From: Myotis daubentonii
Lineage: Eukaryota; Chordata; Mammalia; Chiroptera; Vespertilionidae
Length of the DNA stretch: 64,000 bases
Direction: 5' to 3'
Assembly: GCF_963259705.1 (NCBI RefSeq)
Contig: NC_081861.1
Coordinates: forward strand, 65,763,623-65,827,622
Shown: one piece after another, positions 21,836 to 32,400 of the stretch
Numbering within the stretch: the first letter of the stretch is position 1
Layout: each line of letters opens with the position of its first letter
Translations under genes and position numbers: made by a program
Notes under the pieces: model-generated
Told to the model about the DNA's origin: nothing
The model's input: the letters and a program-made list of their open reading frames with translations, nothing else
The model's database searches: none

Positions 21836-23728
21836 TTAATTAAATCTTTATTGTTCAGATTATTACATTTGTTCCTCTTTTTTCCCCCCCATAACTCCCC
21901 TCCTCCCAGTTCCCGCCCCACCCTCCGCCCTCACTCCCCACCCACTGTCCTCATCCATAGGTGCACGATTTTTGTCCAGTCTCTTCCCACATCTCCCACA
22001 CCCCTTTCCCCCCCAAGAATAGTCAGTCCATTCCCTTTCTATGTCCCTGATTCTATTATAATCACCAGTTCATTCTGTTCATCAGATTATTTATTCACTT
22101 GATTCTTAGATTCACTTGTTGATAGATGCATATTTGTTGTTCATAATTTGTATCTTTACCTTTTTCTTCCTCTTCCTCTTCTTAAAGGATACCTTTCAGC
22201 ATTTCATATAATCCTGGTTTGGTGGTGATGAACTCCTTTAGCTTTTCCTTATCTGTGAAGCTCTTTATCTGACCTTCAATTCTGAATGATAGCTTTGCTG
22301 GATAAAGTAATCTTGGTTGTAGGTTCTTGGTATTCATCACTTTGAATATTTCTTGCCACTCCCTTCTGGCCTGCAAAGTTTCTGTTGAGAAATCAGCTGA
22401 CAGTCGTATGGGTATTCCCTTGTAGGTAACTGAGTTTCTTTCTCTTGCTGTTTTTAAGATTCTCTCTTTATCTTTTGCTCTTGGCATTTTAATTATGATG
22501 TGTCTTGGTGTGGTCCTCTTTGGATTCCTTTTGTTTGGGGTTCTCCGCGCTTCTTGGACCTGTAAGTCCATTTCTTTCACCAGGTGGGGGAAGTTTTCTG
22601 TCATTATTTCTTCAAATAGGTTTTCAATATCTTGCTCTCTCTCATCTTCTGGCACCCCTATAATTCTGATGTTGGTACGCTTGAAGCTGTCCCAGAGGCT
22701 CCTTACACTATCCTCGCATTTTTGGATTCTTTTTTCATTTTGCTTTTTTGGTTGGATGTTTTTTGCTTCCTCGCATTTCAAATCATTGACTTGTTTCTTG
22801 CGCTCCTCTGGTCTGCTGTCGGGCGTCTGTGTAATATTCGTTATTTCAGTCCGTGTGTGCTTAATTTCTAGTTGGTTCCCCAATATAAGATCGAGGGTCT
22901 TATTAGTTTTCGTGTAGATCTCATTAAGTTTATCGGCGGCTTCTAAACAGTTCTTGAGAGACCTTAAAAGTGTGGTTCTGAACTCTATATCTTCCATTGA
23001 CAATTTTGTCCTGTTTCTTTGTCTCCGCATTTTGTTATGCTTCCTTGGTGCACCCCCTAGTGGTCTTTGTTCGCAGTCTTATAGTTAAATCTTGATTGTT
23101 GTAGCTAATTCCAGGGAGGGTTTGACCTCCAAGCCAAGTGGCTATGAGAATCAGCTGTGTCAGCAGTGAGAGAACTTCTGTCCTCTAGGGAGGTGCTAAT
23201 CTAGCCTTTGCCTGAGGCTATCCAGTAAATGCCTCTGTGCAGGGCTTGGGCGGGGCGGGTCGCACAGGATCAACAGGGTGGGCAAGAGAGAGCAGTTATG
23301 GCGGCTCTCAGTCCTGTCCCCAGGGGCTCTGCCTGAGTCCCAGCACCCGCTGCAAAGCTCGGAGAGAAAGCTGCACTCGCTCTGACCGAAGCCAGACAGT
23401 CCCGCTTCTCCCGTTTGAGTCTGGGTCCCTAAAGACTCGCCCGGATCTGGTGCTCAGAGTCTGCGACTCCCTCCCGATTGAAAACGCCAACCGGGCCCTC
23501 CGCCGCCAGCCCGCTCCGCACACTCCGCACCTCAGAATTTGACTTCAGCACTGCGCCTCCTCTGAGTGTCTGTGTGCGTTTCTCTTTCCTCCGAGTTGTA
23601 GGACTTCCACTCAGCCAGCGTTCCTGTGGTTCTGGGTGATGCCCCTTCCGTTTTTTGGTTTCACTTTTGAAGTAGTTGTTCAAAGCAGCAAACTCCGGCG
23701 TTAACCTATGCCGCCATCTTGGTTCTTC
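21836..23728 (-). mobile_element. HAL1 (ORF1-only L1 relative), near full-length, antisense
   Basis: On the minus strand it starts AGAACCAAGATGGCGGCATAG, has a 5' UTR of about 700 bp, one intact ORF1 (22182-23030) and a 3' UTR of about 340 bp ending ACAATAAAGATTTAATT plus A-tail. There is no ORF2. Two decayed relatives lie at 59823 and 62093. It is inserted inside the sense L1 of 19561-28910, at a site made of ATATATATTTTT. HAL1 depends on L1 proteins for mobility. Confidence 0.88.
22182..23030 (-). CDS. HAL1 ORF1 protein, intact (282 aa)
   Basis: An uninterrupted 282-codon frame encoding an L1 ORF1p-like RNA-binding protein. Residues 1-120 are charged, heptad-like coiled coil (trimerisation region in L1). 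The RNA-recognition motif starts at IRIIGVPE (121-128). Its second RNP segment is PRHIIIKM (175-182), inside an arginine/lysine-rich stretch. The C-terminal domain includes YPAKLSFRIEGQIK (243-256) and the frame ends EMLKGIL. ORF1p of autonomous L1 forms trimers that coat the RNA and act as nucleic-acid chaperones; the same role is inferred here. It is shorter than the usual 300-370 aa L1 ORF1p because the coiled coil is short. The start is the first ATG in frame, after 700 bp of UTR. Expression is unknown. Confidence 0.85.
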   Translation of the reverse strand: MRRQRNRTKLSMEDIEFRTTLLRSLKNCLEAADKLNEIYTKTNKTLDLILGNQLEIKHTRTEITNITQTPDSRPEERKKQVNDLKCEEAKNIQPKKQNEKRIQKCEDSVRSLWDSFKRTNIRIIGVPEDEREQDIENLFEEIMTENFPHLVKEMDLQVQEARRTPNKRNPKRTTPRHIIIKMPRAKDKERILKTARERNSVTYKGIPIRLSADFSTETLQARREWQEIFKVMNTKNLQPRLLYPAKLSFRIEGQIKSFTDKEKLKEFITTKPGLYEMLKGIL

Positions 23729-23740
23729 TATATATATATT

Positions 23741-25254
23741 TTTAAACACGAACAACTTCTAGAAGATTTTCAGGGAGAGATCAATCACAAAAACACTCAT
23801 AGTAGTGTATTTTAACACTGTGCTGACTTCACTGAATAGATCTTACAGAGAAAAACTTAACAAGGAAACAGTGACTCTAAATGACACACTGGATCAGATT
23901 AATTTAATTGAAATTTTTAGAACATTTCATCCCAAAGCTGCAGAATATGCATTCTTCTCAAGTGCATATGGGTCATTCTCTAATATAGACTGCATGTTAG
24001 GACACAAAATGAGTCTCTACAAGTTCAAGAAGATTGAAGTCATACCAAGCATCTTCTCAGATGACAATAGAATGAAATTAGAAATCAACTACAGTAAAAT
24101 ATTCAAACACATGGAGGCTAAATAGCATGTTATTAACAATGAGTGAGTTTATATCAAGAAATTAATCAGAAACTTCCTGGAAGCAAGTGAAAATGAACAC
24201 ATAACAATTTGAAATATATACAATCTCCTAAAACTGAGTCAGGAAGAATCAGAAAACCTAAATAGGCCAGTAACAAAACAGACAGCAAACAAGAGCCCAG
24301 GTCTGGACGGCTTCACAGGGGATTTTTAACAAATATTCAAAGAAAAAACTAATACCTATCCTCCTCAAAGTATTTTTTAAAAAGTAAAGGGGAAGGAACA
24401 TTTACAAGCTTTTTCTATGAGGCCAGCGTTACTCCAAATCCAAAAGCAGATAAAGACACTAAAAAAACAAATAAACGAGAATTATAGGGCAATATCCCTG
24501 ATGAGCATAGATGCTAAAATCATCAACAAAATATTAGCAAATCATATACAGCAATATCTTAAAAAGATCAGACACCATGATCAAGTGAGATTTATTCCAG
24601 GGATGCAAGGCTGGTACACTATTCACAAATCAATAAATATGATACATCACATAAACAAAATGAAAGACAAAAGTCACATATTCATATCAATAGTCACAGA
24701 AAAAGCATTCAGCAAAATCCAACACCCATTTTTTTATAGCAAAGGTGGAAATTTTATTGAAGAACAAGTATAGACTCCCACGTGGAGAAGGGGAAATAAT
24801 TTCACAGCACAGACTCCCACGCCCCAACACCCATGTTTGATAAACACTCTCAGCAAAGTGGGAATAGAGGGATCATAACTCAACATAATAAAGGTCATAT
24901 ATGACAAACCTACAGCGAGCATCAACTAAAACCTTGAAAAAAGAGGTTGAGGAATGGGCAACAACTAAAACCATTTCTCCTAAGAACAGGAATAAAACAG
25001 GGATGTCCACTTTCACTACTTTTATTCAACATAGTACTGAAAGTCCAAGCCACAGCAATCAGACAAGAAGAGATATAAAAACATCCAAATTGGAAAGGAG
25101 GAAGTAAAATTCTCATTATTTGCCGGTGACATGATATTGTACATAGGAAAGCCTAAAGACTCCTCCAAAACATTACTAGATTTAATAAATGAATTTGGCA
25201 ATGTAGCAGGATACAAAATTAATAGCAAAAAATTGATGGCTTTTTTATACACAA
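23741..25254 (+). mobile_element. Old L1, segment 2 (ORF2 endonuclease and reverse transcriptase)
   Basis: Broken ORF2: '[20 protein letters not shown]' and '[20 protein letters not shown]' (RT domain) and, near 25130, the remnant of the catalytic FADD box as 'cggtgacatgat'. Contains a 94-bp insertion at 24730-24823 and ends at the Helitron. Confidence 0.85.
24730..24823 (-). mobile_element. 94-bp polyadenylated retro-insert in L1
   Basis: The flanking L1 text CCAACACCCAT is duplicated (24719-24729 and 24824-24834). On the minus strand the insert ends AATAAA, a dozen bases, then an A run, so it is a reverse-transcribed RNA 3' end. It holds two copies of 'gtgggagtct'. The source RNA is not recognised; the pattern would fit an LTR R region or a short transcript. 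Confidence 0.7.
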
Positions 25255-25432
25255 CTAGAGGGACAGTGCATAAAATTCATGCATGGGGGGGGGTTCCCTC
25301 AGCCCAGCTTGCACCCACACCAATCAGGGACCCCTTGGGGAATGTCCGATTGGCAGTCAGACATCCCTCTCACAATCTGGGACCACTGGCTCCTAACTAC
25401 TCACCTGCCTGCCTGCCAGATTGCCCCTAACC

Positions 25433-25631
25433 TAGGGGTGAGCAAACTTTTTGACTCAAGGGCCACAATGGGTTCTTAAACTGGACCAGAGGGCCGGAAC
25501 AAAAGCATGGATGGAGTGTTTGTGTGAACTAATATAAATTCAAAGTAAACATCATTACATAAAAGGGTACGGTCTTTTTTTTCAATAGTTTTATTCATTT
25601 CAAACGGGCCGGATCCGTTTGCCCACGGTTG
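25433..25631. mobile_element. hAT-type MITE, 199 bp
   Basis: Ends are TAGGGGTGAGCAAAC and GTTTGCCCACGGTTG, imperfect terminal inverted repeats of CAGGGGTGGGCAAAC type. The 8-bp duplication CCCTAACC (25425-25432 and 25632-25639) is exact and typical of hAT. Non-coding. Confidence 0.9.
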
Positions 25632-25877
25632 CCCTAACCCCTCTGCCTGATTGCCCCTAACTGCCTCTGCCTGCCTGATTGATCACCACTAACTGCTCTC
25701 CCCTGCCGGCCTGATCAAGCCCCCAACTTCCTTTGCCTGCCTGATTACCCCTAACTGCCCTCCCTTGCCGGCCTGATCTCACAGCCAACTGCCCTCCCCT
25801 GACGGTCTGATCTCACCCCCAACTGCCCTCCCCTGCTGGCCTGATCTTTCCCCTAACTGCCCTCCTCTGCTGGCCAA

Positions 25878-26105
25878 TTTGGTTCTGATTGGTCAGTTTC
25901 TATGCCAGTCAGTGTCAAAAGCTCTGCCTCCTAGGCGGCCATTGGCTCCTTACATTCACCCAGATTTGGTTCTGATTGGTCAGTTTCTATGCCAGTCAGC
26001 ATCAAAAGCTCTGATTCCTAGGCAGCCATTGGTTCCTTACATTCACCCAGATATGGTTCTGATTGGCCAGTTTTTATGCCAGTCAGTGTCTCTGGGCCTA
26101 TCAAT
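25878..26105. repeat. Three 87-bp tandem repeats in the Helitron
   Basis: Unit starts 'tggttctgattggtcagttt' and runs to 'tccttacattcacccaga'. 87 is a multiple of three, so the repeats form a spurious periodic ORF. Each unit contains CCAAT/ATTGG boxes. Confidence 0.9.
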
Positions 26106-26413
26106 GGGGCCTGATCAGAAAGGCAGGACTGATCAGCAGTCCCAGTGGATGCCTGGAGATAAATGGAGTCAGGCTGTTGGCCAGGCTGGGAGAGAAAGAG
26201 AGGCAAGTTCTGATCAACGGCTTGGGATCAGACCCTGCCTCTCTCTATACAGGCCTCTCTCTGGGCCTGATTCGCAGTCACCTAGGCAGTCAGTGCTGAG
26301 TTGGGGCACCCCCAGCGGCCCCAGGCAGTGCTGGTTCACCAAGGCAACCCAGCACTGACTTCTAGTCTGGTCAAGCCTTCGGTTGTTACGACCCTGGCTC
26401 TTTATTATATAGA

Positions 26414-27007
26414 TAATTAATTATTGGAAAGAGAAACTAAACAAACAATACCATTTACCACTGCAACAAAAAAATTAAGATACATAGAAATAAACTTAAT
26501 CAAGGAAGTAAAAGACTTGTACTTGAAAATCTATAGGACCTTGAAAAAAGAGGTTGAAGAAGATGTAAACAATTGGAAGAATATAACATGTTCATAGGTT
26601 TGTAGAATTGACGTAATTAAAATGTCCTTACTACCCAAAGAAATCTACAGATTCAATTCAATCACTATTAATATACCAACAGCATATTTCACAGATCTAG
26701 AACAAATACTCCAAAATTTGTATGGAACCAAAAACTATCCTGAATGACTGCAGCAATCTTGAGAAAGAAGAAAAAATTGCAGGAATCAAAATACCAGATA
26801 TCAAGTGATACTACAAAGCCACTGTACTCAAAAGAGCTTGGAACTGACACAAGAACAGACATATGGATCAATGGAACATAACAGAGACTCCAAAAATCAA
26901 CCCAAGCCATTATGCTCAATTAATATTTGTCAAAAGAGTCAAGAACATACAATGTAGTCAAGACAGATTCTTCAATATATGGTATTGGGAAAATTGGACA
27001 GATACAT
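26414..27007 (+). mobile_element. Old L1, segment 3 (ORF2 after RT)
   Basis: 'ggaaagagaaactaaacaaac', 'ccactgcaacaaaaaaatt' and 'gaacagacatatggatcaatgg' are L1 ORF2. The frame is broken throughout. Confidence 0.85.
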
Positions 27008-27428
<421 letters not shown>

Positions 27429-27471
27429 ACTAGACCACCAACTTACACCACACACAAAAATAAACTCAAAG
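27429..27471 (+). mobile_element. Old L1, segment 4
   Basis: L1 ORF2 text 'ctagaccaccaacttacacc' between the microsatellite and the VES insertion. Confidence 0.8.
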
Positions 27472-27694
27472 GCCCTAACCAGTTTGGCTCAGTGGATAGA
27501 GCATCAGCCTGGAGACTCAAGGGTTCCAGGTTCGATTCCAGTCAAGGGCATGTACCTTGGTTGCAGGCACATCCCCAGTAGGGAGTGTGCAGGAGGCAGC
27601 TGATAGACGTTTCTCTCTCATCAATGTTTCTAACTCTCTATCCCTCTCCCTTCCTCTCTGTAAAAATTCAATAAAATATATTTAAAAATAAAAT
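27472..27694 (+). mobile_element. VES SINE, sense, full length
   Basis: tRNA-like head 'gccctaaccagtttggctcagtgga' (A box), B box 'ggttcgattccagtcaa', 'ggaggcagctgat' tail and A-rich end. Exact 15-bp target duplication AAAATAAACTCAAAG (27457-27471 and 27695-27709) in L1. Confidence 0.96.
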
Positions 27695-27709
27695 AAAATA
27701 AACTCAAAG

Positions 27710-28905
27710 TGGAAGAAAGACTTTAATGTAAGTCATAAAACCATAAAAATCCTATAAGAAACCATAGGCAGCAAAATCAGACATCTCTCATAGCAATATG
27801 TTTATGGATACATCTCGTAGGGCAAAGGAAACTAAGGAGAAAATAAACAAATGTGACCACATCAAAATAAAGAGCTTCTGCACAGCAAAAGAAACCAGCA
27901 ACCAAATGAAAATGGAGCCCACTGTATGGGAGAACATATTTGGCAATGATACATCTGATAAAGGGTTAATATCCAAAATGTATAAGGAACTCATACAACT
28001 TAACAAAAGATAAACAATCCAATTTAAAAATGGACAAAGTATCTAGACACCTCCAAAGTGGACATACAGATGGTCAAGAGACATATGAAAAGTTGCTCAA
28101 AGTCACTAATCATCAGACAGATGCAAATTAAAACAATAATTACGTATCACCTCATACCTGTCAGGATGGATACCATCAATAAATCAACAAATGGCATGTG
28201 CTGGTTAGGGTGTGGAGAAAAGGGAACCCTAGTGCACTGCTGGTGTGAATGCAGACTGATGCACCCATTATGGAAAACAGTATGGAGTTTCTTTAAAAAA
28301 TTAAATATGGAACTGATATTTGACCCAGTGATCTCACTTCTAAGAATATATCCTAAGAAACCCAAAATAGCAATCAGAAAATATGTATGCACCCTTATGC
28401 TCATAGCAGCACAACTTACAATAGCTAAGATATGGAAACAACTGAAGTGCCCATCAGCAGATAAGTGGATAAGAAAGTGGTAGTACATTTATATCATGGA
28501 ATACTATGCAGCAGTAAAAAAGGAGGATCTCTTACACTTTGAAGCAGCATGGAAGAGCCTGGAGAGTATTATGCTAAATGAAATAAGTCAGTCAGAGAAA
28601 AACATGTATCATATGAACTCACTCATATGTGGAACCTAATGAACAAAATAAATTGATGAACAAAATAGATCTGGAGACATAGAAGCATAGAACAGACTGC
28701 ATAATCTCAGAGGGAAGGTGGGTGATAGTGGGTTGTTGGGAAGAGATCAACCAAAGACCTTTTATGCATATATTTATAAACCATGGACACAGAGAATAGG
28801 GGGTAAAGGCCTGAAGTGGTGGGTGGGGTGGGCTGGAGGGGGCCCATGAGGGGAAAAGGAAACATATTTAATATTTGCAACAATAAAGATTTTTTTTTAA
28901 AGTCC
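27710..28905 (+). mobile_element. Old L1, segment 5 (ORF2 C-terminus and 3' UTR)
   Basis: Carries the Cys-rich ORF2 end in an open piece at 28058-28483: '[18 protein letters not shown]', then 'LLRIYPKKP'. It then runs through the bat L1 3' UTR to ACAATAAAGATTTTTTT. This completes the element begun at 19561. Confidence 0.9.
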
Positions 28906-28936
28906 AAAAAGTAAAAATAAAAAAGAAGTGTTCCAG

Positions 28937-29121
28937 CATCAGCCTGTGGACTGAAGGGTCCCGGATTGGATTCTGGTTAAAGACACATGCCCAGGTTGCA
29001 GGCTCTATCACCAGTAGGGAGTGTGCAGGAGGCAGCCAATCAAGGATTCTCTCTCATCATTGATGTTTCAATCTCCCTCTCCCTTCCTCTCTGAAATCAA
29101 TAAAAATATTTTTTAAAAAGG
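28937..29121 (+). mobile_element. VES SINE, sense, 5'-truncated
   Basis: Starts inside the tRNA part ('gcatcagcctgtggactgaag') and ends with 'ctctgaaatcaataaaaata' and an A-tail. The flanks GAAGTGTTCCAG and GAAGAGCTCCAG are a diverged target duplication. Confidence 0.88.
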
Positions 29122-29133
29122 GAAGAGCTCCAG

Positions 29134-29848
29134 ACAGCTGTAAATTTTCAGCCTGGGCATTGGTAGCACAAAATTGCCACTTACTGAGAAGAGGACAAGA
29201 CTAAGATTGCCATTTTTTAGGAAAGAACTCAAGAATTCATTTGCGCATGTGTCAATTTTAAGATGCCTATTGTATATCTCAAGTAGAATTATTAAAACAA
29301 AGAGTTAAATGAAAGTCTGAATTTCAGAGGATATGTAAGGCTAAAGATAAAATTGTATGTGTCATTACCATGTAGGTGGTATTTAAAGTCATATTTTGGA
29401 TGAAAACATAAGAAGTAAATGTAGACAAAGAAGAAAGATGGCCTAGTGTCTCAACCCTAAAGCATTTCAATATTTATGGGTCAGAAATATGAGGAAGAAT
29501 GACCATTCAGTGAGTCAGGAAGCTAACTAAAATTGTTCATGAGGCCAAAGGAGATAAGCATTTCAAGAGGAGAAGGCCCAACCTGGTTAAATGCTGCTGA
29601 AACGGTGAAAAAGATGAAGATTTAAAACATGACTCTTGGAAGAGGCAACATGGAAGTCATTAATGACTATGACGCAGTAGTTTCAGGAAAAAGGTAAATA
29701 TAAAAATATGATTAGAATGAGGTCAAGTGAGACTATGCAAGAAAAATAAAGACAGCACATTTTGATAACTCTTTCTAGGAGTTTTGCTTTGAGGGAAGCA
29801 GAAAGATTTGGTGGCTGCTATCTAGAAGGAGAGATGTGGTCAAGGGAA
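29134..29848 (+). repeat. Ancient mammal-wide repeat, left part (split by Helitrons)
   Basis: Old repeat with 'aattgccacttactgagaagagg', 'ttttaagatgcctattgtatatc', 'ggtggtatttaaagtcat', 'aaatgctgctgaaacggt' and 'caacatggaagtcattaatgac'. It resumes at 32019, so the array inserted into it. Family not named with confidence. Confidence 0.6.
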
Positions 29849-30487
29849 TCCTATCTAATAAAAGAGAAACATGGTAATTGGCGTACGACCGCTACCCTTC
29901 CCATTGGCTAATCAGGGCAATATGAAAATTAACTGCCAGCCAAGATGGCAGCCAGCAGTCAGGCAGCTTGAAACTAACATGAGGCTTGCTTGCTTCAGTG
30001 CCGGAGGACTGCAACGTTCCCCGCCTGCCTTGCCGGTCTTTGAGCCTGCAGTTTGAAACATAGTTACAAAAATAGAAGCTAAACAAAACCCCAGAAACCA
30101 GCTTTCAGCAGGCTGGGAACTCAGAGCTGGAGTTGATACAGAGTTTCAATTATAGAACCGAAACAAACCAGATACCTTCTTTCAGGAGCTGAGGCCTCAG
30201 AGCTGCAGCCAAGCCTCAGAGCTAAAGCTGGACCAGAATAAAAAAAAAAAAAGAGAAAAAAAGGAGCGGTTGGGAGCTTCAGTCAGCCTAAAAACAGGCC
30301 TCAGCCCCTCACCCAAACTGGCCAGGCCCCCAGTGGTGACCCCCACCCTGAAGGGTGTGTGACCAGCTGCAAACAGCCATCATCCCCTTATCCAGGCTGG
30401 GCAGGCACCCCAGTGGGGACCCCCACCCTGATCCAGGACACCCTTCAGGGTAAACCAGCCAGCCCCCACCCATGTACCAGGCCTCTA
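29849..30487 (+). mobile_element. Bipartite Helitron, 5' half (part I)
   Basis: Begins TCCTATCTAATAAAAGAG and ends GGCCTCTA, without the final G of CTAG, running straight into TTCTATATAGTAAAAGGG. Interior markers are 'cccattggctaatcagg' and the 'gacacccttcagggt' repeat. Confidence 0.9.
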
Positions 30488-31422
30488 TTCTATATAGTAA
30501 AAGGGTAATATGCCTCCCAGCACCGGGATAAGCATGACAGGGGGCAGTGCCCAAACCCCCTGGTCCCCCTGCAGCTCTGTGTGTGACAGGGGGTAGGGCC
30601 ACAACCTCCCTATCAGCCCTGCTGTGTGTGTGACAGGGTGAGCCGCCCCAAACCCCCCCACCCCCACAGGCCGTGCTCTGTGTGTGACGGGGTAGAGCCA
30701 AAACCTCCCCATCGGTCCTGCCCTGAGTGTGACAGTGGTGCCACCCCAACCCCCTGATCGGCCCTGCTCTGTGGGTGATAGAGGGCGGTGCCCCAACCCC
30801 CCCACCCCCACGGGCCCTGCTCTGTGTGTGATGGGGTAGAGCCATAACCTCCCCATTGGCCCTACTCTGTGCATGACATGGGGGAGCTCCCCAACCCCCT
30901 GATGGGCCCTGCTCTGTGCGTGACAGGGGGGAGCTCCCAACCCCCTGATCGGCCCTGCTCTGTGCGTGACAGGGGGGAGCTCCCCAACACCCTGATGGTC
31001 CCTGCTCTGTGAGTGACAGGGGGCAGCGTCCCAACCCCCTGATTGGCCCTGCTCTGTGCATGACAGGGGGTGGCGCCGCAATCTCCCCATCGACCCTGCC
31101 TTGAGTGTGACAGGGGCCAGTGCCCCAACCCCCCAATCGGCCCTACCCTGAGCGTGATTGAGGGTGGCATCTCAACCTCCCAATCCGCCCTGCTCTGTGC
31201 ATGACAGGGGGCGGTGCCTCAACTCCCCAATTGGCCCTGCTCTGAGCCCGACCAGGGGCTGCACCTAGGGATTGGGCCTGCCCTCTGCCACCCGGGAGCA
31301 GGCCTAAGCCAGCAAGTCGTTATCTCCCGAGGGGTCCCAGACTGCGAGAGGGCACAGGCCGGGCTGAGGGACCTCCCCCTCCCCCCCCCGAGTGCACAAA
31401 TTTTTGTGCACCAGGCCTCTAG
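30488..31422 (+). mobile_element. Bipartite Helitron, 3' half (part II) with minisatellite
   Basis: Starts TTCTATATAGTAAAAGGG. A minisatellite of 45-60 bp units ('ctgtgtgtgacaggggg...cccctgatcggccctgct') fills about 30540-31240. It ends with the GTGCAC hairpin and CTAG at 31419-31422. Proline/glycine-rich ORFs here follow the repeats. Confidence 0.92.
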
Positions 31423-31424
31423 TA

Positions 31425-32018
31425 TCCTATATAATAAAGAGGCAATATGCAAATTGGCTCTCACTCCCTCACATCATCACAAAATGGCCCCCCCATGTCA
31501 TCACAAGATGGCGGTCCCATGTTGTCACAAGATGGCCACCCCCACATCATCACAATATGGCTGCCACAAGATGGCCACCCCCATGTCATCACATGATGGC
31601 CACCACAGATGGCTACCCCCACATCATCACAAGATGGCTGCCCCCACGTTGTCACAAGATGGCTGGCAGGGGAGGGCAGTTGGGGTTGACCAGGCTGGCA
31701 GGGGAGGGCAGTTGGGGAAAATTGGGCAAGCAAGAGAAGGCAGTTGGAAGTAATCGGGCTGGCAGGGGAGCAGTTAAGTGTCAATTAGCTGGCAGCAGAT
31801 CAGTTAGGGTGTGATTAGGCTGACAGGCAGAAGCAGTTAGGGGCAATCAGGCAGGCAGGCAGGCGAGTGGTTAGGAGCCAGCAATCTCGGATTGTGAGAG
31901 GGATGTCCAACTGCTGGTTTAGGCCCAATCCCCCAAGGGCTCCCAAATTGGAGAGGGTGCAGGCTGGGCTGAGGAACACTGCCCCCCAGTGCATGAATTT
32001 TGTGCACTGGGCTTCTAG
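31425..32018 (+). mobile_element. Helitron, third unit of the array
   Basis: Starts TCCTATATAATAAAGAGG two bases after the CTAG of the previous unit and ends GTGCATGAATTTTGTGCAC...CTTCTAG. Holds a 24-30 bp repeat ('catcatcacaagatggcc') at 31475-31665 and a 'ggcaggggagggcagttggg' repeat after it. Confidence 0.92.
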
Positions 32019-32400
32019 TTTTTTAATAATGAAAGAAATTATATCTTTTTTGTACATTGATGGAAATATTTCAATAGAGATGAAAAAAAAAATGAATCTA
32101 CAGAAAGAAGAGACAAATGCCGGTGCCATGTTCTGTGTAAGTAAAGGGGTTGCAATCTAGAGAGTAAGAGTGGTAGTTGATGTAGGGAAGGAGCATCAAG
32201 GATTCATCTATACAACAGCAAAAAAAAAGGCAGGGTGTATAGAAATATAGGAAAGATGGTGGAGGAATGTAAAATTATATTATTTTTTAGTTGCTTCAAT
32301 TTTTCTAGAGAAATGGAAATAAAGGCCATCAGTGGACAATAAAAAGGAAAGAAGAGATGTGAAATAGTCATCAGGTAAGAAAGCAGATTAACTAGCAAAA
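32019..32400 (+). repeat. Ancient mammal-wide repeat, right part
   Basis: 'tgtacattgatggaaatatttcaatagagatg' and 'gttctgtgtaagtaaagggg' continue the element of 29134-29848. Right limit approximate. Confidence 0.5.

Larger units (their letters stand above)
25255..26413 (-). mobile_element. Helitron, antisense, with internal tandem repeats
   Basis: On + it begins CTAGAGGGACAGTGCATAAAATTCATGC (3' hairpin side) and ends CTTTATTATATAGA, the reverse of the Helitron 5' end. It sits between A and T of the L1. The interior holds a hAT MITE (25433-25631), 'gcctgattgcccctaactgcc' type repeats and three 87-bp repeats (25878-26105). No Rep/helicase frame. Confidence 0.88.

Noticed and set aside
22495..22917. 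140-codon plus-strand ORF
   Set aside because: Shadow of the intact antisense HAL1 ORF1.
27472..27560. tRNA gene (A and B box present)
   Set aside because: It is the head of a VES SINE with a target duplication and A-tail.
30309..31136. 275-codon Gly/Cys-rich ORF, and similar ones at 14545, 49818 and 51383
   Set aside because: These are translations of the Helitron minisatellite, whose unit length often keeps frame. They start and end at arbitrary points of the repeat.
30540..31240. CRISPR-like regular repeats
   Set aside because: Units are contiguous degenerate minisatellite copies without unique spacers, in a vertebrate genome.
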